From assembly GCA_910579015.1 (NCBI GenBank), contig CAJTRO010000038.1, positions 23,966 to 32,265 on the forward strand: a stretch of 8,300 nt of DNA, given 5' to 3'. The notes beneath the pieces were generated by a model. The model was not told the origin of the DNA. It made no database searches and saw only the letters and a program-made list of their open reading frames with translations. Every line of letters begins with the position of its first letter. Within the stretch, counting starts at the first letter, position 1. Positions 1 through 6,457 of the stretch are shown one piece after another. A program made the position numbers and the translations under genes. This DNA is from an uncultured Dorea sp. GTDB taxonomy: Bacteria; Bacillota_A; Clostridia; Lachnospirales; Lachnospiraceae.

Positions 1-17
1 ATATCCAAATTCGTGAT

Positions 18-33
18 AATTATTTAAATAATT
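18..33. repeat. AT-only 16-bp palindrome in the left intergenic region
   Basis: AATTATTTAAATAATT is a perfect 16-bp palindrome. It lies in the presumed leader of a leftward transcript starting near 62, just after a GC-containing hairpin. It could be a protein-binding site, but AT-only palindromes arise easily by chance in AT-rich gaps. No function is assigned. Confidence 0.4.
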
Positions 34-58
34 TTCGGCACTTTATTATTTTGCCGAA
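34..58 (-). other. Hairpin in the early leader of a leftward transcript
   Basis: TTCGGCA (34-40) and TGCCGAA (52-58) form a perfect 7-bp stem around an 11-nt AT-rich loop. With the promoter at 69-97, transcription would start near 62, so the hairpin would begin about four bases into the RNA. It could be an operator overlapping the early transcribed region, or a 5' stabilising stem-loop. Neither flank has a clean T-run, so it makes a poor intrinsic terminator. Confidence 0.5.
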
Positions 59-68
59 TTTCATTTAA

Positions 69-97
69 ATTGTAATAAACATTTCACGACTTGTCAA
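69..97 (-). promoter_or_regulatory. Sigma-A-type promoter for a gene beyond the left edge
   Basis: Read on the minus strand, TTGACA (92-97) is a perfect -35 box. A spacer of exactly 17 bp (75-91) follows, then TACAAT (69-74), which matches the -10 consensus at five of six bases. The expected start is near 62, pointing out of the window. The gene it serves is not visible. It lies downstream of the dipeptidase stop, so it is probably an independent unit. Confidence 0.65.
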
Positions 98-171
98 TGG
101 ATTTTCAGTGAACTGCCCCCATATTCAATTTCGTGGCTGCACACGCCCCCATCCGCCGTTCTATAGGAGCT

Positions 172-1167
172 CTATCCCCAGACCTCCCGCATCACCCGCT
201 CTGCATTACCGCCCCAGATCAGATCCAGCTGATCCTCCGATACCCCGGCTTTCTTAAGAGCGCTCCACAGCCGTTCCATCTTAGAGACATCCGGAATCTC
301 CAGCACTCCTTCTGCGTCAAATCCGTCAAAATCCGTCCCGATTGCCGGAAATCCGGTTCCGCCAACCCGGATCATATGCAAAATATGCGCCGTCATGGCA
401 TCAACCGTAGAGTCTTCCCGTGCCGTATCCGCTTCATTCTCCTTTCCCGTACCAAGGAACGCCCCGTAGAAGTTCAACCCGGCAACACCTCCGGTCTTTG
501 CAAGCTTCCTGATCATCTCATCCGTCAGGTTTCTTGGATGTTCACAGAGTGCACGGCAGTTGGAATGGGAAGCCACGACCGGTTTCTTTGAATACTTGAG
601 AACATCAAAGAACGTTCCGTCCGAGGCATGGGAGACATCGACGATCATGCCAAGCTCATCCATCCGCCTGACTACTTCGATCCCGAAAGGTTTCAATCCC
701 CGGCTCATCTTATCCGCCTCTCTGCTGTTGGGATATCCTATACAGTTCTCATAATTCCACATAAGCGTCATCAGACGGATACCATTCTCATACAATGCAT
801 CCAGACGGTTTATCCGGTCACATAAGACACCGCCCTCCTCCACTGTAAGGACCGCAGAAATCTTTCCCTCTCTGCTATTCTCCTCAACTTCCTGATAAGC
901 TCGTGCAAGTCTGATATGGTCCGGGAATCTCTCCGTCTGGCGCTTAAGACATGCGATCATGTCCTGCACACGCCCATAGCATCCCTCATATCCGTCTGCG
1001 TCCTCAAAATCCTTAAGACAGGTAAAACACGCGAAAAACTGTGCCTTCGTCCCCGCCTCCTTCATAAAAGGAATGCTGACGCTGCAATGGTTCTCCATCA
1101 GATCGCCGTCCTTTTCCATATCCATCAGTTTCCATAAAGTATCACAATGCATGTCAATCAGTTTCAT
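172..1167 (-). CDS. Membrane-dipeptidase family (peptidase M19) zinc dipeptidase
   Basis: The 331-residue product is a metallo-dipeptidase of the renal dipeptidase (M19) family. These are TIM-barrel enzymes with two zinc ions that cleave dipeptides, including some with a C-terminal D-amino acid. The metal-site motifs are in order: HxD in DMHCDT (H7, D9), the bridging Glu of EGG (E111), H180 in DVSH, H201 in ASHSNCR with R212 nearby, and the Asp of GTDFDG (D279). No signal peptide is seen, so it should be cytoplasmic. I chose the ATG at 1165-1167 because GGAGG sits eight bases upstream and the protein then begins with the usual metal-binding strand; an ATG at 1242 would add 25 unrelated residues upstream of the likely promoter. 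It is divergent from the amidotransferase-like hydrolase. A role in recycling peptides or wall fragments is inference. Confidence 0.95.
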   Translation of the reverse strand: MKLIDMHCDTLWKLMDMEKDGDLMENHCSVSIPFMKEAGTKAQFFACFTCLKDFEDADGYEGCYGRVQDMIACLKRQTERFPDHIRLARAYQEVEENSREGKISAVLTVEEGGVLCDRINRLDALYENGIRLMTLMWNYENCIGYPNSREADKMSRGLKPFGIEVVRRMDELGMIVDVSHASDGTFFDVLKYSKKPVVASHSNCRALCEHPRNLTDEMIRKLAKTGGVAGLNFYGAFLGTGKENEADTAREDSTVDAMTAHILHMIRVGGTGFPAIGTDFDGFDAEGVLEIPDVSKMERLWSALKKAGVSEDQLDLIWGGNAERVMREVWG

Positions 1168-1200
1168 ATCTTCTGCCTCCGTTTCATAACTTCTACAGTA

Positions 1201-1229
1201 AGTATATATTTTCCCAGGTAAAATGTACA
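1201..1229 (-). promoter_or_regulatory. Promoter of the M19 dipeptidase gene
   Basis: On the minus strand, TGTACA (1224-1229; four of six -35 consensus bases) is followed by a 17-bp spacer and TATACT (1201-1206; five of six -10 bases). The start would be near 1194, giving a leader of about 27 nt with the GGAGG site inside it. TGTACA is its own reverse complement, so it could also be used for rightward transcription. However, I see no matching rightward -10 at a good distance. Confidence 0.55.
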
Positions 1230-1277
1230 CCTTTATCGGCAAAATAAAACAGTTTCGGTTACAAAAGGAGGCTTTTT

Positions 1278-2018
1278 ATGAAACCAATCATCGGCGTTAT
1301 ATCCTGCGGTACGGCGGACCAACGGCAGTTCATGCCCCAGACCTACCTGCGGGCTGTTGAAAGAGCAGAGGGGATTCCTATCATCCTCCCCTGCACATCG
1401 AACGAAGATGCATATACCTATTACGGAAGGCAGTGCGACGGATTCCTCTTCTGCGGCGGAGACGATGTAACGCCTCTTCTGTTCGGAGAGGAGTTGATGA
1501 CCGACCGCGGCCGCACAGACCTTCTCACAGACCGCTTCCACCTCTCCCTGATGAAATATGTGCTGCCACTGAAGCTCCCGATCCTTGCCGTCTGCCGGGG
1601 GATGCAGATTCTCAACATCGCCCTTGGCGGCACCATCTATCAGGATATCTCCATGCGCTGGCCCGCGTCGCTAAACCACATGCAGTTGTCCCTGAAACGG
1701 TCGGATCCCAGCCACGAGATTACTGTGCAAAAGAATAGCATACTATATAATATTATCGGAGAACACGAGATGGTAAACAGTTTCCACCACCAATGCATTC
1801 GTGAATTGGGTAAGAATCTCAAGACTTCCGCCACAGCCTCCGACGGTATCATAGAAGCGATCGAATCAGATACTCTTCCGTTCGTGATCGGCGTCCAATG
1901 GCATCCGGAATGTATGACGGAATCCTCCGCATCCATGCAGGAACTCTTTCTTACATTTATTGAAAAATCAAAAAACGCAAAAAATATACAGTATATTTCC
2001 TCAAAACCACGGACATAA
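1278..2018 (+). CDS. Gamma-glutamyl-GABA hydrolase-type class I glutamine amidotransferase (peptidase C26)
   Basis: The 246-residue protein belongs to the C26 family of class I glutamine-amidotransferase-fold hydrolases, which includes PuuD, the enzyme that hydrolyses gamma-glutamyl-GABA in putrescine breakdown. The nucleophile elbow is LAVCRGMQ with C106, followed by the family-typical NIALGGTIYQD. The other triad residues are H209 and E211 in GVQWHPE. The stretch VNSFHHQ (166-172) is also characteristic, and the N-terminal PIIGVIS strand is normal. The ATG has AGGAGG six bases upstream. No synthetase or amidotransferase partner domain is present, so a stand-alone hydrolase is likely. The substrate is not fixed by sequence: other gamma-glutamyl amides or peptides are possible, and no putrescine genes are nearby. 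A basic, hydrophilic tail of about 15 residues lies beyond the core. A weak rightward promoter must lie in the 110-bp divergent gap. Confidence 0.9.
   Translation: MKPIIGVISCGTADQRQFMPQTYLRAVERAEGIPIILPCTSNEDAYTYYGRQCDGFLFCGGDDVTPLLFGEELMTDRGRTDLLTDRFHLSLMKYVLPLKLPILAVCRGMQILNIALGGTIYQDISMRWPASLNHMQLSLKRSDPSHEITVQKNSILYNIIGEHEMVNSFHHQCIRELGKNLKTSATASDGIIEAIESDTLPFVIGVQWHPECMTESSASMQELFLTFIEKSKNAKNIQYISSKPRT
1982..1998. repeat. 17-bp near-perfect inverted repeat at the 3' end of the hydrolase gene
   Basis: AAATATAC and GTATATTT are perfect 8-bp inverted repeats around a single A. They lie inside the last codons of the hydrolase gene and cover the -35 element of the candidate sporulation promoter for the following genes. 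A regulator-binding site is possible but unproven. Confidence 0.4.
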
Positions 2019-2020
2019 TA
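1991..2020 (+). promoter_or_regulatory. Candidate sigma-G-like promoter for the small coat genes
   Basis: GTATA (1991-1995), an 18-bp spacer and CATAATA (2014-2020) agree with the Bacillus forespore sigma-G pattern, GNATR then CATNNTA with about 18 bp between. The same bases resemble a sigma-E site less well. The start would be near 2028, about 90 nt before the first coat gene. The elements overlap the end of the upstream gene, including its stop codon. Both motifs are short and AT-rich, so a chance match is possible. The coat-like product downstream raises the likelihood. Confidence 0.4.
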
Positions 2021-2033
2021 TTCCCGAAGCAAT

Positions 2034-2056
2034 CGCCGTGCAGACATTACACGGCG
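2034..2056 (+). other. Short GC-rich hairpin between the hydrolase and coat genes
   Basis: CGCCGTG (2034-2040) and CACGGCG (2050-2056) form a perfect 7-bp stem with a 9-nt loop. Only two Ts follow, so it is a weak intrinsic terminator at best for the hydrolase gene. If transcription starts near 2028, it would instead sit at the extreme 5' end of the coat-gene mRNA and could protect it. Confidence 0.4.
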
Positions 2057-2074
2057 TTCAAGCTCCCACAAAAA

Positions 2075-2088
2075 GTCACAGATGTGAC
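2075..2088. repeat. Operator-like palindrome upstream of the first coat gene
   Basis: GTCACA and TGTGAC are inverted repeats separated by GA. The site ends 32 bases before the ATG at 2121 and about 20 bases before the ribosome-binding site. It could bind a dimeric regulator or form a small RNA stem. No known regulator is assigned. Confidence 0.35.
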
Positions 2089-2120
2089 CAGTTATATTTA
2101 CAAAAAAGGAGGAAACAGAC

Positions 2121-2303
2121 ATGGCCGAATTATCCGTACTCGACTTACAGAACCTGCGTCACCTGATCGGAGGTTACACTACCTGCCACTGTAAATTGCA
2201 AGATTACGCATCCCAGGCACAGGATCCCGAAGTAAAGAAACTTTTCCAGGATGCCGCAGATTCCGCAATGAAGAACAAGCAGGACCTAATGAAATTCTTA
2301 TAG
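2121..2303 (+). CDS. Small helical protein, probable partner of the CotF-like coat protein
   Basis: This 60-residue protein is predicted to be almost entirely alpha-helical: one helix around L9-Q32, a PEV turn, then a second helix to the C-terminus. The two-helix layout resembles half of a ferritin-like or CotF-type four-helix bundle. A Cys-His-Cys cluster (C22, H23, C24) sits in the first helix and could cross-link or bind metal; this is speculative. The start is well supported by AAGGAGG eight bases upstream of the ATG. It is 13 bases ahead of the CotF-like gene, so the two are surely co-transcribed. I recognise the arrangement from clostridial genomes but cannot name the protein with certainty. 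A spore-coat role is inferred from the neighbour. Confidence 0.75.
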   Translation: MAELSVLDLQNLRHLIGGYTTCHCKLQDYASQAQDPEVKKLFQDAADSAMKNKQDLMKFL

Positions 2304-2316
2304 GAGGAAAGCAGAC

Positions 2317-2577
2317 ATGTTAGATGAGAAGACAATGGTAAGCGACGCCCTCACCGGCGTCAATGGCGAACTAACCCGTTTTGGCGAGATGATCCCGCAG
2401 ACAGAGAACAAAGAATTGAAGCAGTGCTTAAAGCAGATGAGAAACGAGTGTGAGATGTCTCAGGAAAAGCTTTATCAGGTTGCCCGCGAGAAGAGCTATT
2501 ATGTTCCGGCGGCAAAGGCTTCCCAGCAGGAGATCGATCATGTGAAGTCTGTCTTAAGCGGCGGCTCCATGAAATAA
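2317..2577 (+). CDS. CotF-like spore coat protein
   Basis: This 86-residue protein resembles the coat F (CotF) family of spore-coat proteins of Bacilli and Clostridia. It starts with a helix (KTMVSDALTGVNGELTRFGE), followed by the turn QTENKEL and a second helix, LKQCLKQMRNECEMSQEKLYQ. It ends with the typical aromatic-proline tail KSYYVPAAKA and a short C-terminal helix. Two cysteines (C35 and C43 by my count) could form disulfides. The domain is complete for the short clostridial type, although Bacillus CotF is about twice as long. TAGGAGG lies nine bases before the ATG. The gene follows the 60-residue helical gene after 13 bases and ends just before a strong hairpin. Coat localisation is inferred from family membership. 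Confidence 0.8.
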   Translation: MLDEKTMVSDALTGVNGELTRFGEMIPQTENKELKQCLKQMRNECEMSQEKLYQVAREKSYYVPAAKASQQEIDHVKSVLSGGSMK

Positions 2578-2610
2578 GTTCCATCCTTTAGAAACAGCTC
2601 TGAATGGTTC

Positions 2611-2651
2611 AGGCGGAAGAGGCGCGCACCGACAGCACGTCTCTTCCGCCT
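2611..2651 (+). terminator. Terminator hairpin between converging genes
   Basis: AGGCGGAAGAG (2611-2621) and CTCTTCCGCCT (2641-2651) form a perfect 11-bp stem, extendable inward by G-U, C-G and G-C pairs to a 13-nt loop. TTTCCTGTTCC follows on the plus strand, a modest pyrimidine tract, so termination of the coat operon is the best reading. The ABC exporter operon ends at 2666 on the other strand, and the hairpin may also end that transcript. There is no T-run in the leftward direction. Confidence 0.7.
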
Positions 2652-2665
2652 TTCCTGTTCCTCTC

Positions 2666-4501
2666 CTACGCACTCCTCTCAAACTGTGAATTATACAGTT
2701 CTGCGTAGAATCCGTCCTGAGCCAGCAATTCTTCATGATTTCCCTGCTCGATGATATCTCCGTCCTTCATGACCAGGATCAGATCCGCGTCCCGGATCGT
2801 AGACAGCCGGTGCGCGATAATGAAGCTGGTCCTTCCCTTCATCAGATTATCCATCGCTTTCTGGATCCGCACCTCCGTGCGCGTATCAACCGAGCTGGTC
2901 GCCTCGTCCAGAATCAGGATCTTCGGATCTGCCAGGATCGCCCGGGCAATGGTAAGAAGCTGTTTCTGCCCCTGCGACACATTGCCTGCCTCCTCATTAA
3001 GCTCCATACCGTATCCGCCCGGAAGCGTCTGCACAAACCGGTGCACATAGGCCGCCTTCGCCGCCTCCTCCACCTCTTCGCGCGACGCGTTAAGTTTCCC
3101 GTAACGGATATTATCCTCGATACTTCCCTGGAACAGCCAGGTATCCTGCAATACCATCCCGAACATCTCTCTTAACTCGCTCCGGTTAAAGTCCCTGATA
3201 TCGTGTCCGTCTACCTTGATCGCACCACTGTTGACATCATAGAAACGCATCAGAAGCTTGACCATGGTCGTCTTTCCCGCGCCTGTAGGCCCGACGATGG
3301 CGATCTTCTGCCCCGGTTCCACCTGTGCGCTGAAATCATGGATGATCGTATGCTGTGGATTGTACCCAAAACGTACATGGTCGAATTCTACACGGCCTTC
3401 CAGTCCTTCTATAGAAACAGCGTCCGGCACCGTCTGGTCCTCCTCCTTTTCATCCAGGAATTCGAATACACGCTCCGAAGCCGCCGCCGTGGATTGAAGC
3501 ATATTCGCCACCTGCGCCGCCTGCTGGATCGGCTGGGTAAAGTTACGCACATACTGGATAAACGACTGGATATCTCCGACCTCAATCGTCTTCTTCATCG
3601 CCAGATACCCGCCAAGGATCACTACCGCCACATAGCCGAGATTTCCTACAAACTGCATGATCGGCATCATCATTCCGGACAGAAACTGGGATTTCCACGC
3701 CGATTCACACAGGATATCGTTGTCCCTGTCAAATTCCGCGATCACATCCGCTTCTTTATTGAACGCCTTAACAATATTGTGTCCGCCGTACACCTCTTCC
3801 ACCTGTCCGTTCACATGCCCCAGATATTCCTGCTGATCCTTAAAATACTTCTGGGAACGCTTCACAATGGCCGAGATAAATCCCACGGATACCGGAAGGA
3901 TCAGAAGTGCGATCAGCGTCATAAGCGGGCTGATACTCAGCATCATGACCAGCACGCCGATGATGGACGCCGCCGAGGTGATCATCTGCGTCGCACTCTG
4001 GTTCAGGCTCTGGCTCAGCGTATCCACGTCGTTGGTGATCCTTGAGAGGATCTCGCCGTGGGAAATCTTATCAAAATAATCCATCGGCAGACGCTGTATC
4101 TTCTCCGAGATCTCCCTGCGCATACGATAAGTCATTTTCTGTGATACGCCCGTCATGAGATACCCCTGGATAAATGAAAACAGCGCGCTGCATACATACA
4201 GTCCCAGCAGAAATACCAGGATACGCCCAATCCTGCCGAAATCAATCCCGGCTCCACCCGACACCTTTCCTATCAGGCCGTTGAACAGCTCCGTCGTCGC
4301 CTTTCCAAGAATCTTAGGCCCCGCTATATTGAACACCGTGCTCCCGACCGCGAACAGCACAACGAAGAAAATCGCCGCCTTAAACTCACTGAGATACGAC
4401 ATTAATTTCTTCATCGTCCCTTTAAAGTCCTTGGCCTTCTCCCCCGGCATCCCGGGGCCGTGTCCCATCGGACCTCCGTGCCTCATACCCTGTCTCGCCA
4501 T
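2666..4501 (-). CDS. ABC exporter half-transporter with complete ATPase domain
   Basis: The 611-residue protein is a permease-ATPase fusion of the multidrug or lipid exporter class. After a Gly-, His- and Met-rich start (residues 1-20) come six predicted membrane helices (about 40-325) and an ATPase domain (about 370-605). The ATPase motifs are intact: Walker A GPTGAGKTT (404-412), Q-loop Q452, signature VSQGQ (508-512), Walker B ILILDE with catalytic Glu E533, D-loop SSVD (536-539) and H-loop H564. The signature is non-canonical (VSQGQ instead of LSGGQ). This is common in one subunit of heterodimeric exporters, where this subunit supplies the catalytic Walker motifs and the partner supplies a good signature. 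The start codon is one base past the upstream gene's stop. Its AAGGAGGTG site lies inside that gene, so the two are translationally coupled. The substrate is unknown. Confidence 0.95.
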   Translation of the reverse strand: MARQGMRHGGPMGHGPGMPGEKAKDFKGTMKKLMSYLSEFKAAIFFVVLFAVGSTVFNIAGPKILGKATTELFNGLIGKVSGGAGIDFGRIGRILVFLLGLYVCSALFSFIQGYLMTGVSQKMTYRMRREISEKIQRLPMDYFDKISHGEILSRITNDVDTLSQSLNQSATQMITSAASIIGVLVMMLSISPLMTLIALLILPVSVGFISAIVKRSQKYFKDQQEYLGHVNGQVEEVYGGHNIVKAFNKEADVIAEFDRDNDILCESAWKSQFLSGMMMPIMQFVGNLGYVAVVILGGYLAMKKTIEVGDIQSFIQYVRNFTQPIQQAAQVANMLQSTAAASERVFEFLDEKEEDQTVPDAVSIEGLEGRVEFDHVRFGYNPQHTIIHDFSAQVEPGQKIAIVGPTGAGKTTMVKLLMRFYDVNSGAIKVDGHDIRDFNRSELREMFGMVLQDTWLFQGSIEDNIRYGKLNASREEVEEAAKAAYVHRFVQTLPGGYGMELNEEAGNVSQGQKQLLTIARAILADPKILILDEATSSVDTRTEVRIQKAMDNLMKGRTSFIIAHRLSTIRDADLILVMKDGDIIEQGNHEELLAQDGFYAELYNSQFERSA

Positions 4502-4502
4502 A

Positions 4503-6422
4503 TCAGCCCACCTCCTTCATGTCCTGCTCCAGTTCCTTTTCTGACAACTGAGACGACGCAATCTGGTAATATTCCTCGCAATTTCTCAACAGCTCCTTAT
4601 GCGCGATAGACAGCCTCTGCTTCTGCCCGCCGGACACATTGGAACCGCCCTGGGCGATCGGGCTTTCATACTGCTCCTTCTTCTCTTCGATGAACTCCGA
4701 CGCCTGGGCAATCCCTGCCGCCTCCTTCATCTCCTCATCACTGCCGTCCGGATTGCCGTACAGGATATTCGACTTGATATCGCCGGAGAACAGGACGCCC
4801 TTCTGGGGTACATAGCCCAGACGCTCCCTCAGCTCATGCTGTGTGATACTGCGGATATCCGTGCCGTCAATCATGATCTTTCCCGCCGTTACATCATAGA
4901 ATCTCGGGATCAGATTGACCAGTGTTGATTTCCCGCTTCCCGTGCTTCCGATGAATGCCGTCGTCTGCCCCGGTCTTGCCGTAAATGAAATATCCTCCAA
5001 TACATTTTCCTCCGCTCCCGGATACCGGAAGGATACATGGTCAAACACGACCTCTCCCTTCCCGTCTTTCCTTAACGCAAGCGGAGCCTCGGGATCGTGT
5101 ATCAGCGTATCGCTTGTCAGTATCTCATCCACACGCTCGGCAGATACGGCGGCCCTTGGCAGCATGACAGATATCATACAGATCATAAGGAACGACATGA
5201 TGATCTGCATGGTATACTGGATAAATGCCATCATATCGCCGACCTGCATGGTCCCGTCATTGATACTGTGCCCGCCAACCCATACGATCAGCACCGCGGC
5301 GCCGTTCATGATCAGCATCATCACCGGCATCATGAAGGTCATCGCCCGGTTCACGAACAGATTGGTACGCGTCAGATCCTGGTTTGCCTTATCAAACCTC
5401 TTCTCCTCGTATTTCTCCGTACTGAAAGCGCGGATGACCGGAAGACCGGTCAAGATCTCACGGCTGACCAGATTCAGGCGGTCCACCAGGTTCTGTACCA
5501 CACGGAATTTCGGCATCACAGCGGCAAACAGCACCGCGACTACCAGGATGATCAGTAAGACCGCAAGGGCAATGATCCACAGCATATCCACATTGGTACG
5601 CAGCACCTTGAAGATCCCGCCCGCCGCAAGGATCGGCGCATACAGCACCATACGCAGGATCATGACCGTCAGAAGCTGTATCTGCTGGATATCGTTGGTA
5701 CTCCTTGTGATCAGCGACGCCGTGGAGAACTTATCGAACTCTCCGCTTGAGAATCCCACAACCTTGCGGAACACATCTCTTCTGAGCCCCTGTCCCACAT
5801 GCGCCCCCACCCGGGAGGAAAGAAGACCGACAAGGATACTTGCGATCATCCCAAGCGCCGCAAGGGCAAGCATCTTCGCGCCCGTTTCAAGGATATAACC
5901 GGTTTCCTTCTGGTCTATATCAATTCCCAGCTTCTTATATGTGTTCTCTATATATACTGCCGCCGACTGCTCTACCATGGTCTCCGGCACAGAAGAGAGC
6001 TTCTTCATCTGTGTTTCCATCTCCACCACAGATTCACTTCCCAGATTGGATCCGGCGCACAGAAGCATCGGCCGTCCAAGGATATCGAAAAGCTCCTGAC
6101 ACCGTTCTTTGTCATTCCTGATATCGCTCTTTAATCTCATGACCGTTCCGTCATACTCATAAGTATCCTTGCTTTCTTCATAAGCATCCCTCACCGTTTC
6201 CTGCTTATCTGCCGGAACAAACAGTAACAGCTGCTCCAGATCCTCTTCTGCTGTCTCATAGGGGAGCTTCTCCTCAATCCCTTTCTGCTGGATACCTATA
6301 TTGACGATATCCGAAGTATAAGCCGGCAGGGACAGGTCGCAATAAGCCTGCACGATCAGCACGCACAGGATCGCCAGAACCGCGCCGCCATGCGGTTTTA
6401 AGAATTTGAATAATTTCCGCAT
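4503..6422 (-). CDS. ABC exporter half-transporter lacking Walker B, D-loop and H-loop
   Basis: The 639-residue protein is the first subunit of the exporter pair. The first membrane helix (about 13-34) is followed by an unusually long extracytoplasmic segment of about 140 residues (40-178), then five further helices (to about 425) and an ATPase domain. Present are Walker A GSTGSGKST (492-500), Q-loop Q540 and signature VSGGQ (596-600). Right after KQRLSIA (residue 607) the sequence jumps to HKELLRNCEEYYQIASSQLS, which in relatives is the tail some 65-70 residues further on. Walker B, D-loop and H-loop are therefore missing, but no frame is lost. In heterodimeric relatives this subunit's own ATP site is usually degenerate and its signature completes the partner's catalytic site, so some function might survive. 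The domain may equally be misfolded. An AAGGTGA site precedes the ATG. It follows the MarR gene by 35 bases. Confidence 0.9.
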   Translation of the reverse strand: MRKLFKFLKPHGGAVLAILCVLIVQAYCDLSLPAYTSDIVNIGIQQKGIEEKLPYETAEEDLEQLLLFVPADKQETVRDAYEESKDTYEYDGTVMRLKSDIRNDKERCQELFDILGRPMLLCAGSNLGSESVVEMETQMKKLSSVPETMVEQSAAVYIENTYKKLGIDIDQKETGYILETGAKMLALAALGMIASILVGLLSSRVGAHVGQGLRRDVFRKVVGFSSGEFDKFSTASLITRSTNDIQQIQLLTVMILRMVLYAPILAAGGIFKVLRTNVDMLWIIALAVLLIILVVAVLFAAVMPKFRVVQNLVDRLNLVSREILTGLPVIRAFSTEKYEEKRFDKANQDLTRTNLFVNRAMTFMMPVMMLIMNGAAVLIVWVGGHSINDGTMQVGDMMAFIQYTMQIIMSFLMICMISVMLPRAAVSAERVDEILTSDTLIHDPEAPLALRKDGKGEVVFDHVSFRYPGAEENVLEDISFTARPGQTTAFIGSTGSGKSTLVNLIPRFYDVTAGKIMIDGTDIRSITQHELRERLGYVPQKGVLFSGDIKSNILYGNPDGSDEEMKEAAGIAQASEFIEEKKEQYESPIAQGGSNVSGGQKQRLSIAHKELLRNCEEYYQIASSQLSEKELEQDMKEVG

Positions 6423-6457
6423 ATCTCACCTTTCCTTTCTCAGTATAGAATAATTTT

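Noticed and set aside
115..152. Direct repeat GCCCCCAT at 115-122 and 145-152
   Set aside because: There are only two 8-bp copies, 30 bp apart, with dissimilar surroundings. It is not an array and has no evident function.
1168..1242. Extended N-terminus of the dipeptidase from the ATG at 1242
   Set aside because: The extra 25 residues are not family-like and run through the promoter elements. The internal ATG at 1167 has a strong ribosome-binding site.
3203..4045. Plus-strand open frame of 280 codons inside the second ABC gene region
   Set aside because: It is antisense to a well-supported ABC exporter coding sequence. Its composition is rich in His, Arg and Asp, as expected from reading a coding strand backwards, and it has no recognisable domain.
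4560..4650. Frameshift or premature stop as the cause of the odd C-terminus of the first ABC subunit
   Set aside because: The frame continues into recognisable C-terminal tail sequence (HKELL to QLSEKELEQ) and ends at a stop one base before the next gene. An in-frame deletion explains it better than a frameshift.
4915..5898. Plus-strand open frame of 327 codons opposite the first ABC gene
   Set aside because: It is antisense to the membrane domain of the exporter. Its Ser-, Thr- and Ile-rich composition is a shadow of the real gene, and no domain is recognisable.
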